Shown piece by piece: positions 36,349 to 45,822 of a stretch of 64,000 nt of DNA (position 1 is its first letter; each line of letters starts with the position of its first letter). The stretch is taken from contig NZ_CP022753.1 in the NCBI RefSeq assembly GCF_002263495.1, positions 1,922,001 to 1,986,000 of the forward strand, given 5' to 3'. Both the position numbers and the translations under genes were made by a program. The notes below the pieces were generated by a model. The model was not told the DNA's origin and did no database searches. It was given only the letters and a program-made list of their open reading frames with translations. Source of the stretch: Nocardiopsis gilva YIM 90087. GTDB taxonomy: Bacteria; Actinomycetota; Actinomycetes; Streptosporangiales; Streptosporangiaceae.

Positions 36349-39300
36349 TCAGACCTCGCCGTCCCACTCGCCATTGGCCTTGGCGCGCTCTAGCTTCTCA
36401 GTGAAGTAGGCATGCGCCTGACGGTATTCGTTCTCTCGGTCGGCCTTGTAGAAAGGCGCAGAGTAGCCCTCAGGAACTGGTTCTGTATCAGGTGAATCGA
36501 GGTGTTTATGGAGTTGGAGGTAGTGCTCCTTGGTCTGGTCAAATCCATACGCGTATCGATCAGCGGCGATCTTTCGGCAATTGGCGTCGAACCAGATATT
36601 TTCGTCTCGTTCGGCCAAGATCTGAAACCGCGCTTTGTATATGGCTATTAGCTGTTCAAATGTGAGTCCCAGCCATGCTGCCACCAGTGCATCAATCTCC
36701 ACAAGGCATGCCCGGCGAGCATGCTCTGACCTGAGAGGAGTTGAATAACGCCAATGCGAATCGATCTCGCCAAGCGGTTCAAGGCGTGGCCAGTCGCAGG
36801 CCCACGTGGCGTCTTGCCATGTGGGTTCAAAGAGTTTGGACCAAAGGGGTGCATACGCGTTGGTGAGGCAATTTAGTCGTAGTGTTCTCAGGATTAGGTC
36901 GGATGACAGAGGGTGGCCAGGGATCGGGGCGGGCATCATATTTGCTTCGGCTATCCGTAGATGGGATCGTCCCGTAATGCGAAGCAGGTAGTCCAAGGGA
37001 AGCGATGCCCAAAACCCGGCGGTGAGGGCTGTCTTCTCCCACGTGTCTAAGGCCAAGGAGTGGACTGCGTCAACATGGCTTGGTCCTGGAGGGATGAGGG
37101 CGGCAAAGAGGCTGCGTTCGATATCAAAGGCAATCATCCCCCGCCAAGCTACTCTGTAATATTCCGTGTAGTTATAGACTTCCTGCGTCTCTTGGAGTGA
37201 TGGGAGTTCCTTCTTTGTGAATGTGCGCTTGTAATTGGTGTCTGGGGTAGCGTTTTCGTCGAGCTTTGTGGGGTCGCAGGGGTGCCAGTCTTTTGCGTGA
37301 GTGAATGGTATGCTTGGGTTCTGTGCGAAGGGATTTGCTGGAGAAATGTGGGGGCCTTGTAGTACGACTTCCTTGAGGGAGTTGGTTGATGAATTCTCCC
37401 ATTGGATAAGGCCCAACTTCTTGCTATTTGCTTCGTGGAAGCCGAAGCTGATGTGAGGGTTGTTGAGTCCCAGGCGATTGCTATACCTAGCCAGTGTCCG
37501 CATGGCACTTGTTTCTGAGGCTGTTACAGGATGGAGCAATGGGGCATGCTCGACTGGCTGGTCTGATGAGCCTGTAAGGCGCCTCCACTCGGCAAGTTGC
37601 TCGTAGTTTACGTGGACTAACCGATCCTTGTGTGCCCGCAGGTCCCACCGGCCCTCATGTCTAATTCCTGGGGCAGCCCCGTGTCCATCATGCTCCAGTG
37701 AGCCCATGACAACCGACGCGTTATACAGCCAGTTCATGGTCGTAAAGTCAATAGAGGATGGGAATGAATAGATATGAACGCCAAATTCTCGACTTCGGCC
37801 CACGGGGCTTGGAAATGCCCAGTTTCCAGCATTGACAAAGTGTGCATGGAATCGCAAGCGCCGGTAAGTCTGGGCTCGGAGTTCGCCTTCTCGTTTTCCG
37901 CCGAAATGAGTATCCGGGTGGACGAGGCCGACCGCACCTCTATCGCTAATATTGTTCCATGTGCGGCACATGAAGGCGCGGTAGAGATCTGGTTGGGTCC
38001 CGGAAATAAGGGGGTAGGTTGTCTTGTCTGCCAGGAAAGAGCTCATGCCAGAGGTCTCGGCAAGGTTAGTGAGGAAGTAGAAAACTCCTTCTTGCTGAAG
38101 TATGCTCGCCTTGCGATTCGCGACGGTGGCAGTGTCTACTCGTTCATGCAGTTTGAACCACGGGTCCAGCTCTGAAAGAACTGCATCTTCATCCCATTGT
38201 GGGCGTACCCACGGGGGATTGCCTGTCTGGAGGGTGAATCCACCTGGTTGGAAGATGTGTGCAAACTGAAGTTCCCAGTGGAGGTATCCGTGCTGATCCG
38301 CGATTTCCTCAATTGTGTGGACCCACGGGAACCGCTCTGCCAACTTGAATTCAGACTCCATCCCGGTCCACGTGGGGAGCTGATCCTCGTACTCGCTCAA
38401 GTCGTCGAGAGTGGCGAAGTGATCGACGAGCGATCCCTTCGGGACATCAGCCCTACCGAGTAGAGCTTCCGCGAATTCTAACCAGTTGTCGAGGTTTGCG
38501 AGCGGGATGCTCTTGCTGGGCGTTCCGAACAGTGAACCATTGGTTCCTGGCCGACTGATGTCAAGCGTGTCGTCAAGCCGCTGATAGACAGCGTCGCTTC
38601 CGTCTAAGAGCCCGGAATTTTGCACTGGCCAGAACCACAGTGCACACCAGGCGTCCATAAGGGTTTTCAAGCGCCAGTACGGCGTTCCGTGAGCCGTTAG
38701 GTCATTGAGGACCTTCTCCCGAGGAACGGCTGTCTTCGGGTGCTCCAGATCCTCGGCTCCCCAAACGTCGATGTGGCGGCTGATCTCCCTCTCGGAGATC
38801 TCCAGACGGCGGATAACCAACCCCCACAGGTACTCGGCCCGGCGGGCAAGGCCCTGCAGGCGCTGGACCTGGGACTGCTTCTCTCCGCGCTTCTTCGTCG
38901 CCGAGGGCGCCTTACGAATCTCCTTGCGCCAGGTGGCGAGACGCTTGGCGTCTTCTGGGGCGAACGCCTTTGCTTCCTTCTCGGCAGCCACGCAGCCCCA
39001 CCCCTGAGCGGGGAGAAGGAAGTGGTGGATGTGCCCCTCCGGGATTTCGCCTTCCCGGAGGGGGCAGTCGTCTGGCGCCTCCTTGAGCCAGGCGCCCTTG
39101 GCCAACTGGTCGGGGCTGTACAGCCTCCGCCCGGCACCGATCAGCGAATTACCCCGACGGAGGTGCAAGCCGAACCACGGAGCCTGCAGGCCCGGGTGCA
39201 TAACGTTCAGCCAGAGAGACACCTCGGCTAGCTCGACCGCCGTCACGTTCAAGTCAACGCCGTAGCAGCGGTGAAGCGCGATGTACGCCTTCACCTTCTG

Positions 39301-41337
39301 CAGCTCGTTGGTGTAGTCCTCCGGCTCCAGACGGACGCCGAGTTCGTCCTGCCGCCGCTTGAGGTACTCGGCCGCCACCTGGTTGATGGCCTCGTTCAGG
39401 AACGCGCCGGACCCGAGCGCTGGCTCGCAGATGGTCCAGTCGAGCAGTTCTCGTGCCTTGGTGGTCTTGCCGTCTTTGTCCAGCAGTTCACGCAGGGCCA
39501 GCTGCACCGTCAGCTGGGTCAGAGACTCGGGCGTGTAGTAGGACGCACTCGTCTCCCGGTCACGCCCGGCCAGTCGGTAGACGAACGATCCCGGCTTGTA
39601 GACCACACGCTCGCCGGTCGGGAAACCGTCCTCGTCCTTTTCCGGGACCCACACGCTGTTGGGGTAGTCCTCCACCGCCGAGTGCGGCACCAGCCAGGAC
39701 CCGTCCTTCGGGTCGCCGTTCTTAGCGGCCTCGTACAGCATTTCCTCGGCGATGAAACCGGTGTAGGACATCAGTCCCTCGTACACCGCGCCGAGCTGGT
39801 TGATGCCGAGCTGCGCGTACGAGATGAACCCGCCGCGCTCCTTGCGCTTGCCGCGCGCGAGCATCAGCAGGCGCAGCACGCGGTGCAGTGCCTTGTTCCG
39901 CAGCCGGGTGTCGAGCCGCGGCATCACCGGATCATCCTGGTCGTCGTCGGGGTGGATCAGCGAGCGGCCGATGAGTCGCGTCCGCTCGGGGTCGAACAGG
40001 TCGGCCTTCAACGCCTCGAAGCGTAGGCCGTCGCCCTCTGACGTGTCCCGCGCCTCTTCGTCCGACAGAACTCGGCCGCGCGGGCGGTGGCCCTCGTTGA
40101 CCATGCGGAACAGCAGGTCCAGCGACTCGTAGAGGTGGACGCTGTTGCGCGACTCTTCCCCGACCAGTCCGTGTACGACCAGGTCGCCGAGCCGCGCCAT
40201 GCTGTACCCGCGCATGTACGCTTCATCGTCCGCGGGGACGACCCCCAGTTCCGGACGTGCCTCCGCGTAGAGGAGGAACAGGATCCGGTACAGGTACCGC
40301 AGCGACTCGCGGGCCAGTTCGTCGGCGAACTCCTTGTTGGAGTCGACCAACTGATCTGGGCGCACCTTTTGCTCGCGCAGCCGCTCCAATACCTCGTTGG
40401 CGATGATCTCGACCGACTTCTGCAGGCCCTCCCGCAGGTCCTTCGAAACACCGACCGCGTGCTGGCGCGACGCGTCCAGCAGAGCCTGGATTGGCTCGGC
40501 GCCGCCCTCCTCCGGCGGGAGCAGCGCCTCGGCGCCGAACAGCGCGGCGATCGTGCCGAGTTCGTCGGTGTCGCCACGTCCCAGCGCCACATCCAGGCTG
40601 ACTGCCAGATACCGGCCCTCGCCCCACACCGTTCGGTCGGCGAGCACGATCACACCGCCCGCGAGGATCAGCACGTACCGCAGCCGCTCGTCCTGGTTGA
40701 ACAGCCACGATGCGAGCTTGGTGCCGAGCGTGATGGGTTCCCGCTCGCCCACCTCCGCCGGGTCGAGCAGGCGGCCCGCCTCGGCCTCGTCCATCGCCGC
40801 GTCCACGTCCGGGGCCCAGCCGCACTCGATCGCGGCCAGCGTCGGCTCTTGGAGGGCGACCCGCACCGATCGCTGCTCGTCGCCGTCCTCCACAGTCAGC
40901 TCCACCGGCTCGGGCTTGACGCTGTAGCCCAGCGCCGACAGCACGTTCCGGTGCAGCGCGTGCAGCCGTTCGCGGTATGCGGCGGCCTCCTTCGGGCGGA
41001 ACCCGCCACCCTCGCGGATGTCGGCCGTCGCCTCGGCGAACGTGGGGCGATCCTTGAAGTAGCGCGACTTAAGGGCACGCAGGCCGGCGCGGGGCGTGGG
41101 CTTGGTGGAGTCGGTCGTCTCGCCGGTCGCGGCCGCACCTTCGGCTTCCGCGCTCTCAGCGGACGTTTCGGGCTTCCCTGCCGCCCTGCGGGCGCGCTTC
41201 TCCTGCTCGGCCTCCTTCTCCAGCTCCGTCCACCGACGGAACGGGCCGTCCTTGCCCTTCAGGGCCTTGGGAAGTACCTCGGCGAGGTAGTGGGCGGAGA
41301 AGTAGTCACCGCGATTCACCAGCGAGTCGTAGCTCAC
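36349..41337 (-). CDS. Large class I adenine-specific DNA methyltransferase (Eco57I/PglX/DrmMI-like)
   Basis: 1,662 aa. The GTG start overlaps the SNF2 stop (GTGA). An N-terminal helical region of about 600 residues holds a charged, Ala/Glu-rich stretch near 45-80 and KLASWLFNQDERLRYVLILAGG...LADR. The SAM site is ICEPALGSGAFLNEAINQ near 640, with YGVDLNVTAVELAEVSLWLN. The catalytic motif IV NPPW (GNPPWVRPQWDED) is near 1040, which marks an N6-adenine methylase. The remaining 600 residues hold the target-recognition region. That part of the gene (about 36.35-38.25 kb) is much AT-richer than the rest, which suggests replacement by recombination. No nuclease motif was seen. Role inferred: marking self DNA for the helicase/nuclease operon. 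Confidence 0.87.
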   Translation of the reverse strand: MSYDSLVNRGDYFSAHYLAEVLPKALKGKDGPFRRWTELEKEAEQEKRARRAAGKPETSAESAEAEGAAATGETTDSTKPTPRAGLRALKSRYFKDRPTFAEATADIREGGGFRPKEAAAYRERLHALHRNVLSALGYSVKPEPVELTVEDGDEQRSVRVALQEPTLAAIECGWAPDVDAAMDEAEAGRLLDPAEVGEREPITLGTKLASWLFNQDERLRYVLILAGGVIVLADRTVWGEGRYLAVSLDVALGRGDTDELGTIAALFGAEALLPPEEGGAEPIQALLDASRQHAVGVSKDLREGLQKSVEIIANEVLERLREQKVRPDQLVDSNKEFADELARESLRYLYRILFLLYAEARPELGVVPADDEAYMRGYSMARLGDLVVHGLVGEESRNSVHLYESLDLLFRMVNEGHRPRGRVLSDEEARDTSEGDGLRFEALKADLFDPERTRLIGRSLIHPDDDQDDPVMPRLDTRLRNKALHRVLRLLMLARGKRKERGGFISYAQLGINQLGAVYEGLMSYTGFIAEEMLYEAAKNGDPKDGSWLVPHSAVEDYPNSVWVPEKDEDGFPTGERVVYKPGSFVYRLAGRDRETSASYYTPESLTQLTVQLALRELLDKDGKTTKARELLDWTICEPALGSGAFLNEAINQVAAEYLKRRQDELGVRLEPEDYTNELQKVKAYIALHRCYGVDLNVTAVELAEVSLWLNVMHPGLQAPWFGLHLRRGNSLIGAGRRLYSPDQLAKGAWLKEAPDDCPLREGEIPEGHIHHFLLPAQGWGCVAAEKEAKAFAPEDAKRLATWRKEIRKAPSATKKRGEKQSQVQRLQGLARRAEYLWGLVIRRLEISEREISRHIDVWGAEDLEHPKTAVPREKVLNDLTAHGTPYWRLKTLMDAWCALWFWPVQNSGLLDGSDAVYQRLDDTLDISRPGTNGSLFGTPSKSIPLANLDNWLEFAEALLGRADVPKGSLVDHFATLDDLSEYEDQLPTWTGMESEFKLAERFPWVHTIEEIADQHGYLHWELQFAHIFQPGGFTLQTGNPPWVRPQWDEDAVLSELDPWFKLHERVDTATVANRKASILQQEGVFYFLTNLAETSGMSSFLADKTTYPLISGTQPDLYRAFMCRTWNNISDRGAVGLVHPDTHFGGKREGELRAQTYRRLRFHAHFVNAGNWAFPSPVGRSREFGVHIYSFPSSIDFTTMNWLYNASVVMGSLEHDGHGAAPGIRHEGRWDLRAHKDRLVHVNYEQLAEWRRLTGSSDQPVEHAPLLHPVTASETSAMRTLARYSNRLGLNNPHISFGFHEANSKKLGLIQWENSSTNSLKEVVLQGPHISPANPFAQNPSIPFTHAKDWHPCDPTKLDENATPDTNYKRTFTKKELPSLQETQEVYNYTEYYRVAWRGMIAFDIERSLFAALIPPGPSHVDAVHSLALDTWEKTALTAGFWASLPLDYLLRITGRSHLRIAEANMMPAPIPGHPLSSDLILRTLRLNCLTNAYAPLWSKLFEPTWQDATWACDWPRLEPLGEIDSHWRYSTPLRSEHARRACLVEIDALVAAWLGLTFEQLIAIYKARFQILAERDENIWFDANCRKIAADRYAYGFDQTKEHYLQLHKHLDSPDTEPVPEGYSAPFYKADRENEYRQAHAYFTEKLERAKANGEWDGEV

Positions 41338-44306
41338 GACGCCCCCTTCACCACGGCGAGGATGCGCAGCAGCGGCTCCCCGTTCGTCCGCATCTTCTTC
41401 ATCAGTCGTTCCTGCTCGGCGACGGTCGCATCGACCTCGCGACGCCGTCGCTCGCTGCGCGGGTCGCCGCCGATCCCCTCAAGGCTGAGTTGTTGCCACT
41501 GCCTCAGTTGCTGCTCGGGCCGGGCGAGCTGCTCCTCGATCCGCACGTCGTAGTCGGCTCTACACGCGTCCAGGTGCTCGCGCGCCGCGCGCACCGCCGG
41601 TTCGACGAGCTTTTGCAGCGGCTCAAGGTCTCTGTGCATGCCCGTGTTGATCATGTCCGGGCCGATACCGGCGCGTCGGAGCACACCGAACATGTCCTCC
41701 ACCTGCGGCTGGTCAGGCAGGCCGGTCACCGCCATCCACTCGACGACCGTGGGCTGCCCCAGCTCGTTGGAGTAGATGCCCTGCACAAGGAACACCGGGC
41801 TGTCCACCTGCGCCGTGATGACCGGTGCCTGCCTGCGATGCAGCCGCACCTGTACCTTGTCCACTAGCCACTCGACCATCGGGTGCAGGTCGCTCACGTA
41901 GCCGACCTCCGGCCAGGTGGTCTTGGTCTTACGGGCTTCTTCACGCTTGTCGTCCGCCAGCTTCGCGTCGAAGGTGGCGCGCATGCGCTCGGCCACCTTG
42001 CGCTTCTTCAGGTAGGAGGCGGGCAGCGCGGAGAGCCGATGCTTGAGGTCCTCGGGCGGCTCGAAGGCGAGCATCGTGCCGTCCTCGTCTATCTCCAGCT
42101 CCGGGCAGACGGTCTGCAGAGCGGTGCGTGCGAACGCCTCGGTCGAGTCGAAGAGCCGTGGAACGGGTGCGAGCTCCGGCTCCGCAGCGGACTCCGGCAC
42201 CCCGAGTCCGTCGCCGAAGAGATGGCCCGCCCATACATCCGCTCCATTTGCATCCTCGGCGTCGGCGTGGTCCAACGACTCGTCGACCGACTTTCCCCGG
42301 AAGAGGTCGTGGACCAGCCGGTCCTCCTCCTTCTTCGCGCTGAACTGGCCGGTGACCGCCTCGGCCGTGCCGATGCTGCGATGCGCCTTCGCCTCGCGGT
42401 CGAGCAGCTTCTCCGCCACCTCGCGGTCGTCAGTGACGCCTTCGACGGTGGACGTGTGGATCAGCGCCTTGAACTGCGGGTTGTGCGTCTGGCCGTAGCG
42501 GTCGATACGGCCGTTGCGCTGCTCGATGCGAATGAGGCTCCACGGCACGTCGTAGTGGATCAGGTGGTGGCATTGCCGGTGCAGGTTGACGCCCTCGGAC
42601 GCGATGTCACTGGTGAAGAAGACCCGGACCTTGCTGTCCTCCAGCGCGAAGTCGTCGATGATCCGCTGCTGCTCCTGGTCGGACATGCCGTTGCCCTTGA
42701 GCAGTGTGATCTGGTCACTCGCCAGACCGAGTTCGGCGGGGACGGTCTCGACCAGCCACTCAAGGGTGGGGATGGACTCGGAGAACACGACCGCGCGGGT
42801 CTTCTTTCCCTTCCCGACGCCGATGCCCTTCAGTTGCTCGATCAACGCGGTGCGCTTGGCCGAGTCCTCGTCGCTGATGTTCTCTACCAGCTGCCGCAGG
42901 TCCTGGAGGGCGGCGAACTCGCGCTCGTCCTGGCCCTCCTTGAGAGCCCCCGTGTCGCGCACGGTCATGCTGGCCAGGCGGTTGTCGATGGTGGTGGCGA
43001 GAGCCCGGTGGGAGGACAGGAACGCCTTGACGAGGGTGTAGGGGAACAGCCGGCGCTCTGGGCGCACGACCGGCCCGCCCCCACGGCCGTCACCACGCAG
43101 CCAGACGCGCGTCAGCTCGTCGAACACCGCCTCCTCGGCCGCGCTCGCGGGGCAGTAGACGGACTCCGAGGGGCCGCGCTCCGGCCACTTGTCGCCCATC
43201 TGCGCGCGCACCTCCGGATTCACCTTGGTGCGCCGGATGTAGAGGTGGGCGATGTCGTCGGCCGAGTAGTCCTTGGGGTTGACGATCGCCGCCGGGTCGA
43301 GCATCCGGATCAGCTCGGCGAACGAAACGGGGTCGCCGTTGTGCGGGGTGGCGCTGGCCAGCAGGAGTGCATCGGTCTGTGCGGCGAGCAGCTTGGCCAG
43401 GCGGTTGCGGAGGTTGCCCTCGTTGATGAGGTTGTGCGATTCGTCGATGACGACCGCGTCCCACGTCATGTTGCGCAGGTGCTGACCGTACTTGCCCTGG
43501 TTCTTCAGCGTGTCCACCGAGATGATGGCCCGCTTGAAGTACAGGAACGGGTTGCGACCGGCCGGAATCTCGCGCTGTACCCGCTCAAGGCCGACCGAGT
43601 CCAGTCGGACGAGCGGGATAGAGAAGCGGGTCCACAGCTCCTGCTGGAACTGCTCCAGAACCTGCTGCGGGGTGACGACGAGGATGCGCTCGCCGCGCCC
43701 CCGCCGGATCAGCTCGGCGAGGATGAGCCCGATCTCCAGGGTCTTGCCGAGGCCGACGACGTCGGCGATCAGGATGCGGGGCCGCAGGCCCTTCAGTGCG
43801 AGCTCGGCCGGTCGCTGCTGGTAGACGTGCTTATCGAGGAGGAACCCGTCGGTCATGGCGAGCCGTCGCTCCGACTGGGGGAGCGGGGTGCGGCGGAGGA
43901 CCGACTCCAGGTACAGGCGGCTGTGCGCGAATCGGGCGGAGTCGTCGGGAACGAGGACGGTCTCCTCGGGACGCAGTGGGACCACGTCGTCGATGCGGGT
44001 GAAGAAGACGGCCTCTTCCTCACGGACGAACTCGGAGACGCCGACGGCGCGCACCATATAGCCGTCGTCATCGAGGTGATCGGTGGGGATGCAGGTGCGC
44101 ACCATCCACTCGGCGTCGCGGACCTCGATGCGGGCGCCGGGGGCGAACGGGGTCGACTCCGCTGAGGTGGTGGGAGAGCTCGTTGCTGCCGTCGTCTCCG
44201 CGCTTGTGCCCGCGGTCGTACCGGCCCCTGTATCCCTTTCCGGTATTCCGGTCGTGTTGCCATCGCCGCTGATCATCGCCGGAACCCTGCCATCCCCACT
44301 AGTCAC
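41334..44306 (-). CDS. SNF2-like helicase (DISARM DrmD-like)
   Basis: A Swi2/Snf2-type ATPase of about 990 aa. After a variable Thr/Ser-rich lead of about 50 residues comes a domain with GARIEVRDAEWMVR, then LLDKHVYQQRPAELALKGLRPRILIADVVGLGKTLEIGL (Walker A), LVVTPQQVLEQFQQEL, VVIDESHNL, LLASATPHNG, and C-lobe motifs FTSDIASEGVNLHRQCHHLIHYD and EQRNGRIDRYGQ. It resembles DrmD, the class 1 DISARM helicase. The start is GTG 44306 or ATG 44276; neither has a clear Shine-Dalgarno. First gene of the operon, followed by overlapping methyltransferase, giant helicase and UvrD genes. The 215 bp upstream presumably carry the operon promoter. Confidence 0.88.
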   Translation of the reverse strand: MTSGDGRVPAMISGDGNTTGIPERDTGAGTTAGTSAETTAATSSPTTSAESTPFAPGARIEVRDAEWMVRTCIPTDHLDDDGYMVRAVGVSEFVREEEAVFFTRIDDVVPLRPEETVLVPDDSARFAHSRLYLESVLRRTPLPQSERRLAMTDGFLLDKHVYQQRPAELALKGLRPRILIADVVGLGKTLEIGLILAELIRRGRGERILVVTPQQVLEQFQQELWTRFSIPLVRLDSVGLERVQREIPAGRNPFLYFKRAIISVDTLKNQGKYGQHLRNMTWDAVVIDESHNLINEGNLRNRLAKLLAAQTDALLLASATPHNGDPVSFAELIRMLDPAAIVNPKDYSADDIAHLYIRRTKVNPEVRAQMGDKWPERGPSESVYCPASAAEEAVFDELTRVWLRGDGRGGGPVVRPERRLFPYTLVKAFLSSHRALATTIDNRLASMTVRDTGALKEGQDEREFAALQDLRQLVENISDEDSAKRTALIEQLKGIGVGKGKKTRAVVFSESIPTLEWLVETVPAELGLASDQITLLKGNGMSDQEQQRIIDDFALEDSKVRVFFTSDIASEGVNLHRQCHHLIHYDVPWSLIRIEQRNGRIDRYGQTHNPQFKALIHTSTVEGVTDDREVAEKLLDREAKAHRSIGTAEAVTGQFSAKKEEDRLVHDLFRGKSVDESLDHADAEDANGADVWAGHLFGDGLGVPESAAEPELAPVPRLFDSTEAFARTALQTVCPELEIDEDGTMLAFEPPEDLKHRLSALPASYLKKRKVAERMRATFDAKLADDKREEARKTKTTWPEVGYVSDLHPMVEWLVDKVQVRLHRRQAPVITAQVDSPVFLVQGIYSNELGQPTVVEWMAVTGLPDQPQVEDMFGVLRRAGIGPDMINTGMHRDLEPLQKLVEPAVRAAREHLDACRADYDVRIEEQLARPEQQLRQWQQLSLEGIGGDPRSERRRREVDATVAEQERLMKKMRTNGEPLLRILAVVKGAS

Positions 44307-44521
44307 GGTGACTCACTGTGCCATGAGTTGCCACTTGCTGACGCCGTTGTGCTGGAACACGGTCGTTCGCCTCCGAACCCGGCCCGACCATCGACGAGGC
44401 AGTCCCCTCCCGGAACCGCCGTTCTGACACGAAAGCCGTGGTGCTCGTCCCAGTGCGGTATGGCGGACACCTCATGTGCTCTTCTCCTGGTCTGCTGTGC
44501 TTTTCCTCCGCCTGGTGTGAG

Positions 44522-45580
44522 CTATCGGGCGGGCAGGGGTGCGCCGCGGTCGTAGCCGCGCCGGAGCCTCTCTGCGACGGCTGCCACGAGAGGAGTGGGG
44601 GCCGAGGAGCCGGAGGGCGCCGGGGGGTGGTGAGGCCGTTGTTCTAGAACCAGAGAGGCGCTCATCGGCACTGGGGCGTCGTCGCCGTCGTCCGGTCCGG
44701 CCACATAGGTGGTGTGCGCGAGCCGGATCCTGGCCGCGCCAGGGGACTGGCCGAATCCGGCCAACATTTCGGTTAATTTGGCGCGGACGTCGGGCAGCTC
44801 CGGCCGGTCGGCTGGTGTGCGTGAGAGCAACGCAGTAACCAGGGGGCGAAGCTCCTCGGGAACGCGCGTGAGGTCAGGTGCCACACCTGTCACCAGTGCC
44901 GCGAGTAGCGCGTTGGGGGTCTTCCGCTCAATGGGGAAGTGGCCGGTCACGGCGAACGTGAGCGTGGCGCCAAGGGCATAGATATCGGCGGCCGGGCCTA
45001 CGCTCTTCGCGTCCTCCGCCTGTTCGGGCGCCATGCAGAGCGGGGTGCCGAGCATGGCGTGGGTCGCAGTCAGCTCTCCCACGACGCCGCCGATGGCGAC
45101 GAGGCCAAAGTCGATGACGCACGGACCGTCGGGGCCGAGGATCACGTTCCTGGGCTTCAGATCGCGGTGCAGCAGAGCAGCGTCATGGATGTCGGTGAGC
45201 GCGCGGGCGAGCACGAGTCCGAGAGCCATTGCATCGTTGCTGCTCAGTGGCCCATTGCGGTCGACATAATCGCGCAGGGTGAGGCCGGGCACGTACTCCA
45301 TGGCGAGCCACTGCGGATCGGCATCGGGTGGGGAAGCCGCCAACAGGGCCGCTGTCGCCGGTCCCTGGACCATGCGCATCGCCGCTACCTCGCGGTCGAA
45401 ACGTTCGCGCAGGTCATCTCGGTCAGCTACGGCAGACTTCAGTGTCTTGACGGCGACCCGATCCCCGTCCTGGGTCTCTCCCGAGTAGACCTGGCCCATG
45501 CCGCCTGCGCCAAGCCTGCCGCGCAGGGCGATGTCGCCGAGGGTCCGGGGGTCGGATGCGCTCAGGGGTTCCACTCTCAC
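44522..45580 (-). CDS. Soluble Hanks-type serine/threonine protein kinase
   Basis: 352 aa. The kinase domain (about 15-265) is complete: glycine loop GRLGAGGMGQVYSG, lysine in VAVKTL, HRDLKPRNVILG, VIDFGL, and APEQ in the activation segment. The C-terminal 80 residues are Pro/Ser-rich and disordered, and no transmembrane helix or PASTA domain was found, unlike PknB, so it is cytosolic. The start is GTG 45580 or 45574. It lies 215 bp downstream of the SNF2 operon start in divergent layout with the HEPN-EVE gene. Kinases of this kind occur in abortive infection (Stk2) and BREX type 2 (PglW), but it lacks the PglW architecture. A defence role is inferred only from position. Confidence 0.9.
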   Translation of the reverse strand: MRVEPLSASDPRTLGDIALRGRLGAGGMGQVYSGETQDGDRVAVKTLKSAVADRDDLRERFDREVAAMRMVQGPATAALLAASPPDADPQWLAMEYVPGLTLRDYVDRNGPLSSNDAMALGLVLARALTDIHDAALLHRDLKPRNVILGPDGPCVIDFGLVAIGGVVGELTATHAMLGTPLCMAPEQAEDAKSVGPAADIYALGATLTFAVTGHFPIERKTPNALLAALVTGVAPDLTRVPEELRPLVTALLSRTPADRPELPDVRAKLTEMLAGFGQSPGAARIRLAHTTYVAGPDDGDDAPVPMSASLVLEQRPHHPPAPSGSSAPTPLVAAVAERLRRGYDRGAPLPAR

Positions 45581-45822
45581 CTGCCGTTCGCAGTGCCGAG
45601 ATGCACGTAGGGGAAGAATCAGGACAAAGTCGGGCCGCGGGGAGTCAGAACAGCTTATTACGACGGTTGCGTTCCGTGATAGGAGAATCGTTCAAAGCGG
45701 ACGCATTCGGCGCCTGTGGAGATAAGGAACTTCCGGAAGCTGATACACGCGGTGACAGAGGGGTGTATCCTCGTGCGTCTTGCCCCCGGTTTTAAGTCAA
45801 TACATGTGATGAAGGAACGGTC

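Noticed and set aside
33320-36409. 1,029-codon plus-strand open frame opposite the giant helicase
   Set aside because: It is the antisense shadow of a GC-rich gene; translation is Val/Gly/Arg-rich without motifs, while the minus strand has clear helicase motifs.
41883-44165. 760-codon plus-strand open frame opposite the SNF2 gene
   Set aside because: Antisense shadow; low-complexity composition and no domains.
29651-44306. Plain class 1 DISARM assignment
   Set aside because: No separate DrmC phospholipase-D and no separate DrmA/DrmB genes; the helicase is a single giant chain with extra nuclease-like domains, and an additional RelE-UvrD gene is coupled.
27255-45580. BREX type 2 (Pgl) assignment because of kinase plus PglX-like methylase
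   Set aside because: No PglZ, PglY, BrxD or BrxHI homologue is present, and the kinase lacks the PglW architecture.
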